A stretch of 64,000 bases of DNA from Stakelama pacifica (GTDB lineage Bacteria; Pseudomonadota; Alphaproteobacteria; Sphingomonadales; Sphingomonadaceae). Below the pieces are notes generated by a model. The model did not search any database, had not been told where the DNA came from, and was given only the letters and a program-made list of their open reading frames with translations. Below are positions 32,498 to 41,067 of this stretch, piece after piece. Numbering within the stretch: the first letter of the stretch is position 1; the number at the start of each line of letters is the position of its first letter. The stretch covers positions 45,369 through 109,368 of the forward strand of contig NZ_SNWD01000012.1 in NCBI RefSeq assembly GCF_004361835.1. Reading direction: 5' to 3'. The position numbers and the translations under genes were made by a program.

Positions 32498-34880
32498 GGC
32501 CAACCGCCTGTCCGAACAGGTGCCGATGAAGGTCGCGCTCAAGGAAGTGATGCCGACCAAGTTCCTGCCGTATGCGCGGCACGTCACCGACGAAGTGGTG
32601 GTGCTCGATTCCGGCGCGATCATGCTGACGTTTGAGCTGCAAGGCCGGGCTTTCGAGACGGCCGATGTGCGCGACCTCAACGACTGGCACGCCAAGCTCA
32701 ACGGGATGCTGCGCAACCTGCACGACGACCGCCTGTCGATCTGGACCCACCTCGTGCGTGCGCGCGTCGAACAATATCCGGGCGGCAACTTCCGATCCCG
32801 CTTCGCACGGGATCTCGATGCCGCCTATTTCGGGCGAATGAACAAGGAGCGGATGTTCATCAACCGCTTCTTCGTGACGCTGGTGCTGCGGCCGTCGGTC
32901 CACGGCGCCGACAAGCTCGTCCAGCTCTTCAGGAACAAGGCGCGGGCGGAATCGGAAGCCGACGCGATCGACGCCGATCTGCTGGAGGCGCTGGAGGACA
33001 AGGCGCGCGATTTCGAGAAGCTGATGGATCGCTGCTCGCCGCGCCGGCTGTCGATCTACGGGCACAACGGCCTCAAGTTCTCGGAGACGATGGAGGTCGC
33101 GGAAATGGTGATGACGGGCCGGCATCGCCGCGTCCCGATCATCCGGGGGCACCTCGGCAGCGCCCTCTATCGGCAGCGCGTCGTGTTCGGCGGGGAGACG
33201 GTAGAGGTCCGCGACGCCGATCGCAGCTTCTTCGGCGGCATCTTCGGCATCCGGGAGTATCCGGCGACCACCACCCCGACGCAGTTCCAATCGCTGCTGG
33301 CGGTCGATTTCGCGTTCGTGCTGACGCAATCCTTCACCTTCCTCGGCCGCGCGGCGGCATCGGAGCGGTTCCGGCTGCGGCAAAAGCAGATGGAGAACGC
33401 GGACGATCGGGCCGTCAGTCAGATGCTCGATCTCGTCGACGCGGCGGACGATCTCATGTCCAACCGCTTCGTCCTGGGCGATCATCATTTCACGCTCGCG
33501 GTCTATTCGGACAGCCTCAAGGGGCTGCGCGACAATATGTCGATCGCGCGAGCTGCGCTCGCCGATACCGGCATGGTCGCGGCGCGGGAGGGCGCGGCGC
33601 TGGAAGCGGCCTATTGGAGCCAGCTCGTCGGCAATTTCGCATGGCGGGCGAGGCCGGCGCCGATCACGTCGCTCAATTTCGCGGCGTTCTCGCCCTTCCA
33701 CACCTATCCCGCCGGCCTGGCTACCGGCAATCATTGGGGCGACGCGATTGCGCTGATGAAGACCAGCGCGCGCAGCCCCTATTTCTTCAGCTTCCACAAG
33801 CGCGACATAGGCCACACGCTGATCGTCGGCCCCACCGGGGGCGGCAAGACGGTCATCGTCAATTTCCTGATGGCGCAAGCCGAGAAGACGGGCGCGCGCC
33901 AGATATTCATCGACAAGGATCGCGGCGCGCAGATTTTCGTGCTGGCCTCGGGCGGCACCTACCTGACGCTCGAAAACGGCAAGCCGACCGGCTTCGCGCC
34001 CTTGAAGGCGCTGGAGAACAAGCCGGAGGATCGGGCTTGGCTGTCGCTGTGGGTCCGCCAGCTCGTCCGCACCGAAAGCCGCCCGATCACGGTCCAGGAA
34101 GAGCGGATGATCGATGAAGGGATCGCCGCGGTGATGCGGCTCCCGCGCGAGGATCGTTCGCTAGACGCGCTGCGCACGATGCTCGGCATGGCGGATGCGG
34201 GCGGCATTGGCGCCCGCCTCGAAAAGTGGACCTCGCGCGGGTCGATGGGCTGGGTGTTCGACAACGCGGCGGACGAAATGACGCTCGATGCCCGGTTCAT
34301 CGGGTTCGACATGACGGATTTCCTCGACAACGCCGACGTCCGCACGCCGTTGATGCTCTACCTGTTCCACCGGATCGACAAGCTGCTGACCGGCGAGCGC
34401 ACCATCATCGCCGTCGACGAGTTCTGGAAGGCGCTCGGCGACGATGCGTTCCGGAGCTTCGCGCAGGACGGCCTGAAGACATACCGGAAGCGCAACGCGA
34501 TGATGGTGTTCGCCACGCAGTCGCCGGCGGACGCGCTCAAGAGCGACATTGCGCACTCGATCCTCGAACAGGTCGCGACCCAGGTGATGCTTCCCAACCC
34601 CAAGGGATCACGCCGCGACTATGTGGAGGGCTTCTCCCTCACGGACGCGGAATACCAGCTCATCCGCGAGGAATTGTCGCCGGAGTCGCGCAAGTTCCTG
34701 GTGAAGCAGGGCCGTGACAGCGTTGTGGTCGAGCTGGACTTGACCGGCCTCGATAACGAGCTGGCCGTGCTGTCGGGTCGCGCCGAGACGACGCCGATCG
34801 CCGTCCAGGCCGCGGCCGAGTTCGGCCCCGATTCAGCCAACTGGCTCCCGGTATTTCACCAACGTCGTCGTCCAAGCTGA
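32490..34880 (+). CDS. virB4: VirB4 secretion ATPase
   Basis: 796 residues, the full VirB4/CagE length. Walker A is IVGPTGGGKTVIVNFL near residue 450, Walker B is ERTIIAVDEFWKAL near 640, followed by KRNAMMVFATQSPADAL. The N-terminal domain (YARHVTDEVVVLDSGAIML) contacts VirB3. VirB4 energises pilin extraction and channel assembly at the inner membrane. Confidence 0.95.
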   Translation: MARANRLSEQVPMKVALKEVMPTKFLPYARHVTDEVVVLDSGAIMLTFELQGRAFETADVRDLNDWHAKLNGMLRNLHDDRLSIWTHLVRARVEQYPGGNFRSRFARDLDAAYFGRMNKERMFINRFFVTLVLRPSVHGADKLVQLFRNKARAESEADAIDADLLEALEDKARDFEKLMDRCSPRRLSIYGHNGLKFSETMEVAEMVMTGRHRRVPIIRGHLGSALYRQRVVFGGETVEVRDADRSFFGGIFGIREYPATTTPTQFQSLLAVDFAFVLTQSFTFLGRAAASERFRLRQKQMENADDRAVSQMLDLVDAADDLMSNRFVLGDHHFTLAVYSDSLKGLRDNMSIARAALADTGMVAAREGAALEAAYWSQLVGNFAWRARPAPITSLNFAAFSPFHTYPAGLATGNHWGDAIALMKTSARSPYFFSFHKRDIGHTLIVGPTGGGKTVIVNFLMAQAEKTGARQIFIDKDRGAQIFVLASGGTYLTLENGKPTGFAPLKALENKPEDRAWLSLWVRQLVRTESRPITVQEERMIDEGIAAVMRLPREDRSLDALRTMLGMADAGGIGARLEKWTSRGSMGWVFDNAADEMTLDARFIGFDMTDFLDNADVRTPLMLYLFHRIDKLLTGERTIIAVDEFWKALGDDAFRSFAQDGLKTYRKRNAMMVFATQSPADALKSDIAHSILEQVATQVMLPNPKGSRRDYVEGFSLTDAEYQLIREELSPESRKFLVKQGRDSVVVELDLTGLDNELAVLSGRAETTPIAVQAAAEFGPDSANWLPVFHQRRRPS

Positions 34881-34892
34881 AGGAGAAGGGAC

Positions 34893-35606
34893 ATGCGTAG
34901 AATGAAGGCAATCGCACTCGCGCTGTCGGGATCAGCGCTCATGCTGGCGTGCTCGGCACATGCGCAGGGCATCCCGGTCCACGACGTCAGCTCGATCCTC
35001 CAGCAGATCGAGCAGGTGCGGCAGGGCGTTCAGGTGATCCAGCAGGGCGCCGCGCAGATCCAGGAAGCGCAGAAGCTCTACCAAGACCTCAACAAGATGA
35101 CGGACATTGGCAATGTCGCACAACAGCTCAAGAACGACGTGCTGCGCACCAGCAACGTGTCGTCCAGTTCGCTCGACGGCTACACCAATGGCGATCTGAA
35201 CGTCATCGGCGGCCTGCGGGGCAAGGCGAACGACGTCTATCAAGACCTCCTCGGGCGCGGCTCCCAATCCATGACTGCCGCACAACGCTCCGCCTATGAG
35301 CAGCGTGCGCGGGAAGCGGCTGTTTCCACCGGCCTTGCCAGCAACGTCGGCGATGCGGTGACGAGCCGACGCCAGGGCCTCGAAGAGCTGCGCAGCCGCC
35401 TCGCCAGCGCCAACTCGGCCGCGGAGCGCGCCGATATGTCGGCCCGGCTCCAGCTCGAACAGGCGCAGATGATGAACGATCAGATGGCGCTACAGGCGAT
35501 CGAGCTTCAGCGCCGCGCAAAGGCGGAGGCCGATTATCAGCGGTCGCTCGCTTCCAACAGGGCAGAAATCGACAAATTACGGGCTGAGGCCGGGGTCAAT
35601 CCATGA
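34893..35606 (+). CDS. virB5: VirB5 minor pilus protein
   Basis: 237 residues from ATG 34893, after AAGGAGAAGGG. The signal peptide (AIALALSGSALMLACSAHAQG) is followed by a mostly helical protein: DVSSILQQIEQVRQGVQVIQ and later SARLQLEQAQMMNDQMALQA, as in VirB5/TraC. These sit at the pilus tip and help target-cell attachment. The stop overlaps the next gene as ATGA. Confidence 0.88.
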   Translation: MRRMKAIALALSGSALMLACSAHAQGIPVHDVSSILQQIEQVRQGVQVIQQGAAQIQEAQKLYQDLNKMTDIGNVAQQLKNDVLRTSNVSSSSLDGYTNGDLNVIGGLRGKANDVYQDLLGRGSQSMTAAQRSAYEQRAREAAVSTGLASNVGDAVTSRRQGLEELRSRLASANSAAERADMSARLQLEQAQMMNDQMALQAIELQRRAKAEADYQRSLASNRAEIDKLRAEAGVNP

Positions 35607-35908
35607 CCAAGGTCCTGTGGCTCGCCCCCATTATTCTGGCGCTGGCGGCATGTGGAACGAATGAATCCGGCTCCGACCAAGGCGAGCTTCGGTCCGACAT
35701 GCCGTTGCGCACCGTGAAGTATTACGCGGATCATCAAGGCGAGCTGGCCGAGACAGACGCGATCTGCACGACTTGGAAGGCGTCGCAGCGTCCACCGGCA
35801 TCATGGCCTGCGGTTGTCGTCAGTAATTGCAACAACGTCGATGCTGCCAAGACCTTGCTTAGAAACAAGGCCGATACGGATAAGCTACGCAAAGAGGCGG
35901 GCATCTGA
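35603..35908 (+). CDS. EexN-like entry-exclusion lipoprotein
   Basis: 101 residues with a lipobox (LAPIILALAACGTNES), then LRTVKYYADHQGELAETDAIC and a second Cys in VVSNCNNVDAAKTLL, the pattern of EexN-family lipoproteins encoded between virB5 and virB6. They block redundant plasmid entry from donors carrying the same transfer system. Coupled to virB5. Confidence 0.78.
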   Translation: MTKVLWLAPIILALAACGTNESGSDQGELRSDMPLRTVKYYADHQGELAETDAICTTWKASQRPPASWPAVVVSNCNNVDAAKTLLRNKADTDKLRKEAGI

Positions 35909-35936
35909 TCGAAGCTAAGCTGTCCGGGGTCGTGTA

Positions 35937-36941
35937 ATGGGCTTCAATATCTATACGGCAATGTTCAACCAACTCGACGCCGCCTTGGCGGGAGTGATCG
36001 CGGCATATGCCGGCGTCATTGGTTGGATTTCGGGACCGCTCCGGGTGGGAGTGACGATCTACATCATCCTCCTCGGCTTCGCGATCCTGCGGGGGGCGGT
36101 CGAGTATCCGTTCCGGGAGTTCGTCTATCGCGGAATGAAGCTGGCTGCGCTCGTGTTCGCCGTCACGACGCTCTACGGTGCTTCGGTCGGGCTCCTCGCT
36201 ATGAATGGGTTGCCGAGAGAGGTTGCAAATGCCGTTGGCGCGCAGGACGTCAACGGGCTGGGTGGCTTCTTCGACGGGATATTGAAAGGCGCCGTTCGCG
36301 CCATCGCCAACATCAAAGAGATTGTCCAAAACCACACGACTGAGGAAGGTTACAACCTCGTCGGCATCCCAAACAATTGGGATGAAATCATTGTCAGCGA
36401 AATCATCAACGTCGTCATTATGCTCGCTGCGTTGCTGGCGTCGGCGCTTGGGTTCGCCATCTGTGCCTTCGCCCTTTTCGCGCTCTCCCTGCTGGCTGCG
36501 GTTGGGCCTCTCTTTGTAGCGGCGCTTCTGTTCGACTCCACTCGGCCGTTCTTTTTCCAATGGCTCGGGAGTATTGTGAATTACGTCATCCTCGTCGCAT
36601 TTGCTCTGCTCGTAACGGTTTTCATCGCCAACGCAGCGGACGCCTTCATTGATGCAATAACGCAGGATGACTCCCTGATCCTCGCTGCGGTCAAAGCGCT
36701 CGGATTCTACGCCCTGGGGTTCTTCTTCTTCCTACAGATTCCCGGAATGGCTGCGGGCTTGGGTGGTGGCGGCGCGTCGCTCGCTTCCCAATTTGCCAAC
36801 GCCGCCACCGGCGGGATCGCGCCGATGATCGGCCGCGCATGGTCGAACGCGCCGCAACGTGCGGTGAACCGCTGGCAGCAATCACGCGCGCGGCGTGCCG
36901 AAGCGCGAGCTGCTGGCGGCACCCTCTACAACAACAGCTAA
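35937..36941 (+). CDS. virB6: VirB6/TrbL polytopic channel protein
   Basis: 334 residues with several spans, including YIILLGFAILRGAVEYP, IINVVIMLAALLASALGFAI, FALFALSLLAAVGPLFVAALLF and a PFFFQWLGSIVNYVILVAF segment. These match VirB6, the inner-membrane part of the DNA channel. The C-terminal tail is basic and cytoplasmic. Position between the EexN gene and the virB8 cluster is standard. Confidence 0.9.
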   Translation: MGFNIYTAMFNQLDAALAGVIAAYAGVIGWISGPLRVGVTIYIILLGFAILRGAVEYPFREFVYRGMKLAALVFAVTTLYGASVGLLAMNGLPREVANAVGAQDVNGLGGFFDGILKGAVRAIANIKEIVQNHTTEEGYNLVGIPNNWDEIIVSEIINVVIMLAALLASALGFAICAFALFALSLLAAVGPLFVAALLFDSTRPFFFQWLGSIVNYVILVAFALLVTVFIANAADAFIDAITQDDSLILAAVKALGFYALGFFFFLQIPGMAAGLGGGGASLASQFANAATGGIAPMIGRAWSNAPQRAVNRWQQSRARRAEARAAGGTLYNNS

Positions 36942-36954
36942 TCGGAGACCCGGC

Positions 36955-37329
36955 ATGAAGCTCGGTGCGGCCTTGGCCTTTCTCGCCCTTGCGGCTCTTA
37001 CTCCCCCGGTCCCGGCGCTCGCGGCAAAGGACGAAAAGCTGCCCCGCTGCAATGGCCGCCAGAAGCGGCCTGCCAATCTCTACGGGACGATCTTGCCCTC
37101 GGTCCCGTCGCGGACAGCCCCGACGGCCGCTGTGACGCCTCCGGAGGGGAGTGTGCCACGTGGCACACCTCAACCCGCACCGGCACCGGCGACGAACCTG
37201 TTTCCGCCCGAGGATGCGGCGCCAGGGCCGCAAGGGGCGAACACGTCGAGCAAGGTGCCGGCGATCGGCGCGCTCAATCCGAGCGCCGGCCCGACCGCGG
37301 CGCTCCCAACCACATATGCGAGCTGCTGA
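36955..37329 (+). CDS. Exported Pro-rich protein in the VirB7 position
   Basis: 124 residues from ATG 36955 with GGAGA upstream. A signal peptide (LAFLALAALTPPVPALAA) is followed by LPRCNGRQKRPANLYGTILP and a long Pro/Ala-rich tail. It is not a canonical short VirB7 lipoprotein: the signal ends at Ala, not a lipobox Cys. The RPANxYGxILP segment seems conserved among sphingomonad transfer operons. It may stabilise VirB9 as VirB7 does. A parS-like palindrome (37151-37168) lies within its coding sequence as SVPRGTP. Confidence 0.6.
   Translation: MKLGAALAFLALAALTPPVPALAAKDEKLPRCNGRQKRPANLYGTILPSVPSRTAPTAAVTPPEGSVPRGTPQPAPAPATNLFPPEDAAPGPQGANTSSKVPAIGALNPSAGPTAALPTTYASC
37151..37168. repeat. parS-like palindrome, site 3
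   Basis: Exact copy of GTGTGCCACGTGGCACAC inside the coding sequence of the gene preceding virB8. In frame it encodes VPRGT, as do the copies in the HNH and relaxase genes. Confidence 0.75.
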
Positions 37330-37330
37330 A

Positions 37331-38023
37331 ATGGCTATCGGCGTGAAGGATAAAGACGAGGATCTGAAGGCATATTTCGCGGAAGCGGAAAGCTGGGATC
37401 GCGATCGGTTCGTGGCTGCGGTCCGGTCGCGGCGCATTGCCTGGATCGTCGCGGCCGTTGCGATCGTGTTCGCCGCCATCTGCGCAGCCGCGGTGCTGGC
37501 GCTCTCACCGCTCAAGACGGTCGTTCCCTATGTCGTCACCGTCGACCGCTCGACTGGTGCCACGGAAGTCACCCAGGAGCTGCGCGGCGATAAGACGATC
37601 ACCTATGACGAGGCGATCCGTAAGTATTTCCTCGCCGACTACGTGCGCGCTCGCGAGGGGTGGATTCCGCAAGCGCGCGAGGAGTTCTTCCGCAAGGTGC
37701 TGGCCCTGTCGGCGCGGGAGGAACAGAACCGTTGGACGGCCTTCTACAAGAAGGACAATCCGGACTCTCCGCAAAACCAGTTCACCGCCAATGATGCGGT
37801 GTTCGTGGCGATCCGCTCCGTGGCCTTCATCTCGCCGAACGTGGCGCAGGTCCGCTTCATCAAGCGGCTCCAGCGCGACCAGCAGATAATCGAGACGCCG
37901 GCCATCGCGACCATCACTTTCGACGTGCTGTCGAAGCCGGAGACGGAATCCGGCCGATACGCCAATCCGCTCGGGTTTCAGGTGAAGACATACCGGGCCG
38001 ACGTGGAGGTTCCGACACGATGA
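37331..38023 (+). CDS. virB8: VirB8 assembly factor
   Basis: 230 residues from ATG 37331, one base after the previous stop. Short cytoplasmic N-terminus, one span (IAWIVAAVAIVFAAICAAAV), then the periplasmic NTF2-like domain with SPLKTVVPYVVTVDRSTGAT and FLADYVRAREGW. VirB8 nucleates the inner-membrane complex. A longer in-frame extension upstream covers the preceding gene and is rejected. Overlaps virB9 as ATGA. Confidence 0.92.
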   Translation: MAIGVKDKDEDLKAYFAEAESWDRDRFVAAVRSRRIAWIVAAVAIVFAAICAAAVLALSPLKTVVPYVVTVDRSTGATEVTQELRGDKTITYDEAIRKYFLADYVRAREGWIPQAREEFFRKVLALSAREEQNRWTAFYKKDNPDSPQNQFTANDAVFVAIRSVAFISPNVAQVRFIKRLQRDQQIIETPAIATITFDVLSKPETESGRYANPLGFQVKTYRADVEVPTR

Positions 38024-38859
38024 AGACGATCCTGCTCCTGGCCGCGGCGATCGGCGCCGTGTCGGCAGCGCCGGCGCTGGCGCAGACCCCCGCTGCACGC
38101 GGTCCCGATGCCCGTATCCGGGAGGTCAACTATACCGATGGCAACGTGATCCAAATCCGGAGCGCGTTCCGCACCGCGACACAGATCGAGTTCGCCCCCG
38201 GCGAGGTCATCAAGTTCGTGGCGATGGGCGACACGGTGTCGTGGGAGGTCGCGCCGGCTGACAATTCGCTGTTCGTGAAGCCGCGCGAGCGTGCCGGCGC
38301 GACGAACCTGATCGTCGTGACGGATTTCCAGGGCACCAAGCGCAATTACACCTTCGAGCTGTCGACGGTTGCGACGGCACGCTCGCCGGGCACCTTCTTC
38401 AAGGTGCGGCTCCGCTATCCAGAATATGAGGCGGCGCAGGCCCGATTGGCGCAACAGCGTGCGCAGCTCGCCGCGGCGCTCGCCGCGCAGAACGGCGCGA
38501 TCAGGTCGGCGCTGGATATTGGCGTCCTCGAAGGGACGCGGAACCTCAACTACAAGGTCCAGGGAGCGACCGCGCTGCAACCGTCCGAAGTCAGCGACAA
38601 CGGGCAGTTCACCGTTTTGCGCTTCCCGAACCAACGCGAGATTCCTGCGATCTTCACCGTCAACCCCGACGGTAGCGAGGCTACGGCCTCGTTCGACGTC
38701 CGCGACGAGTTCGTGGTCGTCCACGGCGTTTACAAGGAAATGCGCCTGCGCCGGGGGAAGGTGGTGCTGTGCATCTATAACGAAAGCCCGAGCTTCTACG
38801 GCCGCGATCCCAAGACGGACACGGCCTCGGAAGCGGTCGAGCGCACGACGGAGAACTGA
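38020..38859 (+). CDS. virB9: VirB9 outer-membrane core protein
   Basis: 279 residues with a signal peptide (LLLAAAIGAVSAAPALAQT) and the VirB9/TrbG/CagX domains: IEFAPGEVIKFVAMGDTVSW in the N-terminal half and NYKVQGATALQPSEVSDNGQ with FTVLRFPNQREIPAIF in the C-terminal half. With VirB7- and VirB10-like partners it forms the ring across periplasm and outer membrane. Confidence 0.92.
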   Translation: MKTILLLAAAIGAVSAAPALAQTPAARGPDARIREVNYTDGNVIQIRSAFRTATQIEFAPGEVIKFVAMGDTVSWEVAPADNSLFVKPRERAGATNLIVVTDFQGTKRNYTFELSTVATARSPGTFFKVRLRYPEYEAAQARLAQQRAQLAAALAAQNGAIRSALDIGVLEGTRNLNYKVQGATALQPSEVSDNGQFTVLRFPNQREIPAIFTVNPDGSEATASFDVRDEFVVVHGVYKEMRLRRGKVVLCIYNESPSFYGRDPKTDTASEAVERTTEN

Positions 38860-38860
38860 C

Positions 38861-40060
38861 GTGTCCGACAAGAGATTCGACGTCGATGCGACGCCCGACG
38901 TGAACGAAATCGACCGGACCCCGGCCGCCGATCGCCCGAGCAGGATGCCGGCACTCAACGCCGTCCAGTGGGACAACAAGAAGATGGTTGTAGGCGCCGC
39001 GCTGGCGGGAGCGATCGTCTTCGGCGTGTTGTCGCTCGTCTCCGGGTCAGGCGGCGACAACAAGGCCCTCGAAGCGAGGAAGGCGCCGCCTCCTGCTGTG
39101 GAAGCGCCATACGATCCCAACTCGGTCATCGCGCCCACGCTCGCTACCGCACCCCGCGATCCCAATGCACCTGTGCAGCTCACTGGCGAGCAAGTGCCAG
39201 CGATCGGTCCTGACGGTCAGCCGATCACGCCCTACGGATCGGCGGGAGGGCAGCAGCAGAGCCGCGGCGTCAGCGAGGCAGAGCGGCGTGCCAACGAAGC
39301 CCGCGAGCTGCGCGACAATGCGCGGCGATCGACGCTGATCGCCTATAACGGCGACCAAGGCGTCAGGCGCGCGCTCGGCGACGTCGCCAGCGCCGGTGCC
39401 GGCAATGGTCAAGGCGACGGCGAAAGCGCCCCGACGCGGACCAACCTCGACAACCTGAAGCAAACCTCGACGATCGGCACCGCCACGGCGCGCATGATCG
39501 GCGACCGCAACTATCTCGTCACCGCTGGCGCGATCATTCCCTGCACGCTCCAGACCGCAATGGACAGCACCGTGCCGGGCTATGCGACCTGCATCATCCC
39601 GCGCGACGTGTATTCCGACAACGGGCGCGTCGTGCTGCTTGAGAAAGGCACGCGCGTCTTCGGCGAATATCAGGGCGGCTTGCAGCGCGGGCAAAATCGA
39701 CTGTTCGCGATGTGGACGCGGGCCGTCACGCCCCGCGGCGTCGCGATCGACATTGCCTCGCCGGCCTCGGACCCGCTCGGCCGCGCCGGCGTCACTGGCA
39801 GGATCGATCGGTTCTTCTGGCAGCGGTTCGGTGCCGCGATGCTGTTCAGCGTCCTCGATGCTGGCGGTCAGATCGCGGGCCAGGCCGTCAGCCCGCAAGG
39901 CTCGACGGTGTTCCGCACTCCCGGCGACACGACGTCGCAAATCCTGCAAGATACGCAGAACATCCGCCCGATCGTGCGCGTGAACCAAGGGACCGAGCTG
40001 GCGATCACCGTCGCCAAGGATTTCGATTTCTCGCAAGTCTATGGGCTGGGGCTCAAGTGA
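38861..40060 (+). CDS. virB10: VirB10 energy-sensing core protein
   Basis: 399 residues from GTG 38861, one base after the virB9 stop. Cytoplasmic N-terminus, one span (MVVGAALAGAIVFGVLSLV), a proline-rich periplasmic linker, and the conserved C-terminal TrbI barrel: RNYLVTAGAIIPCTLQTAMD, GYATCIIPRDVYSDNGRVVL and TPRGVAIDIASPASDPLGRAG. It links both membranes. The open frame starting earlier in virB9 is out of family. Confidence 0.93.
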   Translation: MSDKRFDVDATPDVNEIDRTPAADRPSRMPALNAVQWDNKKMVVGAALAGAIVFGVLSLVSGSGGDNKALEARKAPPPAVEAPYDPNSVIAPTLATAPRDPNAPVQLTGEQVPAIGPDGQPITPYGSAGGQQQSRGVSEAERRANEARELRDNARRSTLIAYNGDQGVRRALGDVASAGAGNGQGDGESAPTRTNLDNLKQTSTIGTATARMIGDRNYLVTAGAIIPCTLQTAMDSTVPGYATCIIPRDVYSDNGRVVLLEKGTRVFGEYQGGLQRGQNRLFAMWTRAVTPRGVAIDIASPASDPLGRAGVTGRIDRFFWQRFGAAMLFSVLDAGGQIAGQAVSPQGSTVFRTPGDTTSQILQDTQNIRPIVRVNQGTELAITVAKDFDFSQVYGLGLK

Positions 40061-41067
40061 ACGCCCCGTTCCGCAACACCGCGATCCTCGATCACGCTGT
40101 TCGGCCGCTGCGCCAGTATCTTGATGACGACGGTGTAACCGAAGTCGTCATCAACGAGCCGTCGATCGTGGGCGTCGAGCGGCATGGTGGCTGGACCTGG
40201 GAGCGCGAGGATGATCTGACGCTCGACGCGCTCAACCAACTGGCGCGCGCTGCGGCCGCCTTCACGTCGCAGGATGTGACGCGCGAGAATCCGATCTGCT
40301 CGACGATCTTTCCGACCGGCGAGCGCGTCCAGCTCGTGCTTCCGCCCGTTGTGCCCGACGGCACCGTGTCGATCACGGTTCGCAAGCCATCGACGAAGAC
40401 GATGACGATGGCCGATTTTGAGGCGAGCGGCCTGTTCGCGGAAACGAAGGTCGCCACGAAGCGGGTCAGCCCGGTCGAGGAACGCCTGCTCGGTCTCCTC
40501 AACACGGGAAAGCACGTCGAGTTTTTCGAGCTGGCGGTGCGCAGCCGGCTCAACATCCTGATCTCCGGCGCCACGGGCTCGGGCAAGACGACGTTCTCGA
40601 AGGGGCTTATCAAGCTGATCCCGGAGAATGAGCGGCTGCTGACGATCGAGGACACGCGCGAGCTGGTGGTGCCCCACAAGAACGTCGTCCATATGATCTA
40701 CAGCAAGGACGGCACCGGCACCGCCAAGGTGACGGCGAAGGAGCTGCTGGAAAGCGCGCTGCGCATGAGGCCCGATCGCATCCTGCTCCAAGAGCTGCGC
40801 GACGGGACGGCGTTCTTCTACCTGCGCAACGTCAACAGCGGCCATCCCGGCTCGATCACTACAATACACGCGGACTCGGCCGAGCTGGCGTTTGAGCAAT
40901 TGACGCTGCTGGTGAAGGAAAGCGAGGGCGGCGCGGACCTGGCCCGCGACGACATACGCGCGCTGCTCAAGATCCTCGTCGACGTCGTGGTTCAGATGAA
41001 GAAGGTCGACGGCAAGTTCCGAATGACCGAGATCTACTATGATCCGGCAGGGCGCCATGCCGCCTAA
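40057..41067 (+). CDS. virB11: VirB11 hexameric ATPase
   Basis: 336 residues from GTG 40057, overlapping virB10 as GTGA. Motifs: N-terminal DGVTEVVINEPSIVGVERHG, Walker A ISGATGSGKTTFSKGL, Asp box ERLLTIEDTRELVVP, Walker B-type MRPDRILLQELRDGTAFFYL, and His box SGHPGSITTIHADSAELAF. It switches the machine between pilus assembly and DNA transfer. Overlaps virD4 by 11 bases. Confidence 0.94.
   Translation: MNAPFRNTAILDHAVRPLRQYLDDDGVTEVVINEPSIVGVERHGGWTWEREDDLTLDALNQLARAAAAFTSQDVTRENPICSTIFPTGERVQLVLPPVVPDGTVSITVRKPSTKTMTMADFEASGLFAETKVATKRVSPVEERLLGLLNTGKHVEFFELAVRSRLNILISGATGSGKTTFSKGLIKLIPENERLLTIEDTRELVVPHKNVVHMIYSKDGTGTAKVTAKELLESALRMRPDRILLQELRDGTAFFYLRNVNSGHPGSITTIHADSAELAFEQLTLLVKESEGGADLARDDIRALLKILVDVVVQMKKVDGKFRMTEIYYDPAGRHAA

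Noticed and set aside
32466..33878. 470-codon open frame antisense to virB4
   Set aside because: Shadow of a high-GC coding region; the plus strand encodes a full VirB4 with Walker motifs.
37978..39183. 401-codon open frame antisense to virB9/virB10
   Set aside because: Both plus-strand genes are unmistakable; the antisense translation has no family features.
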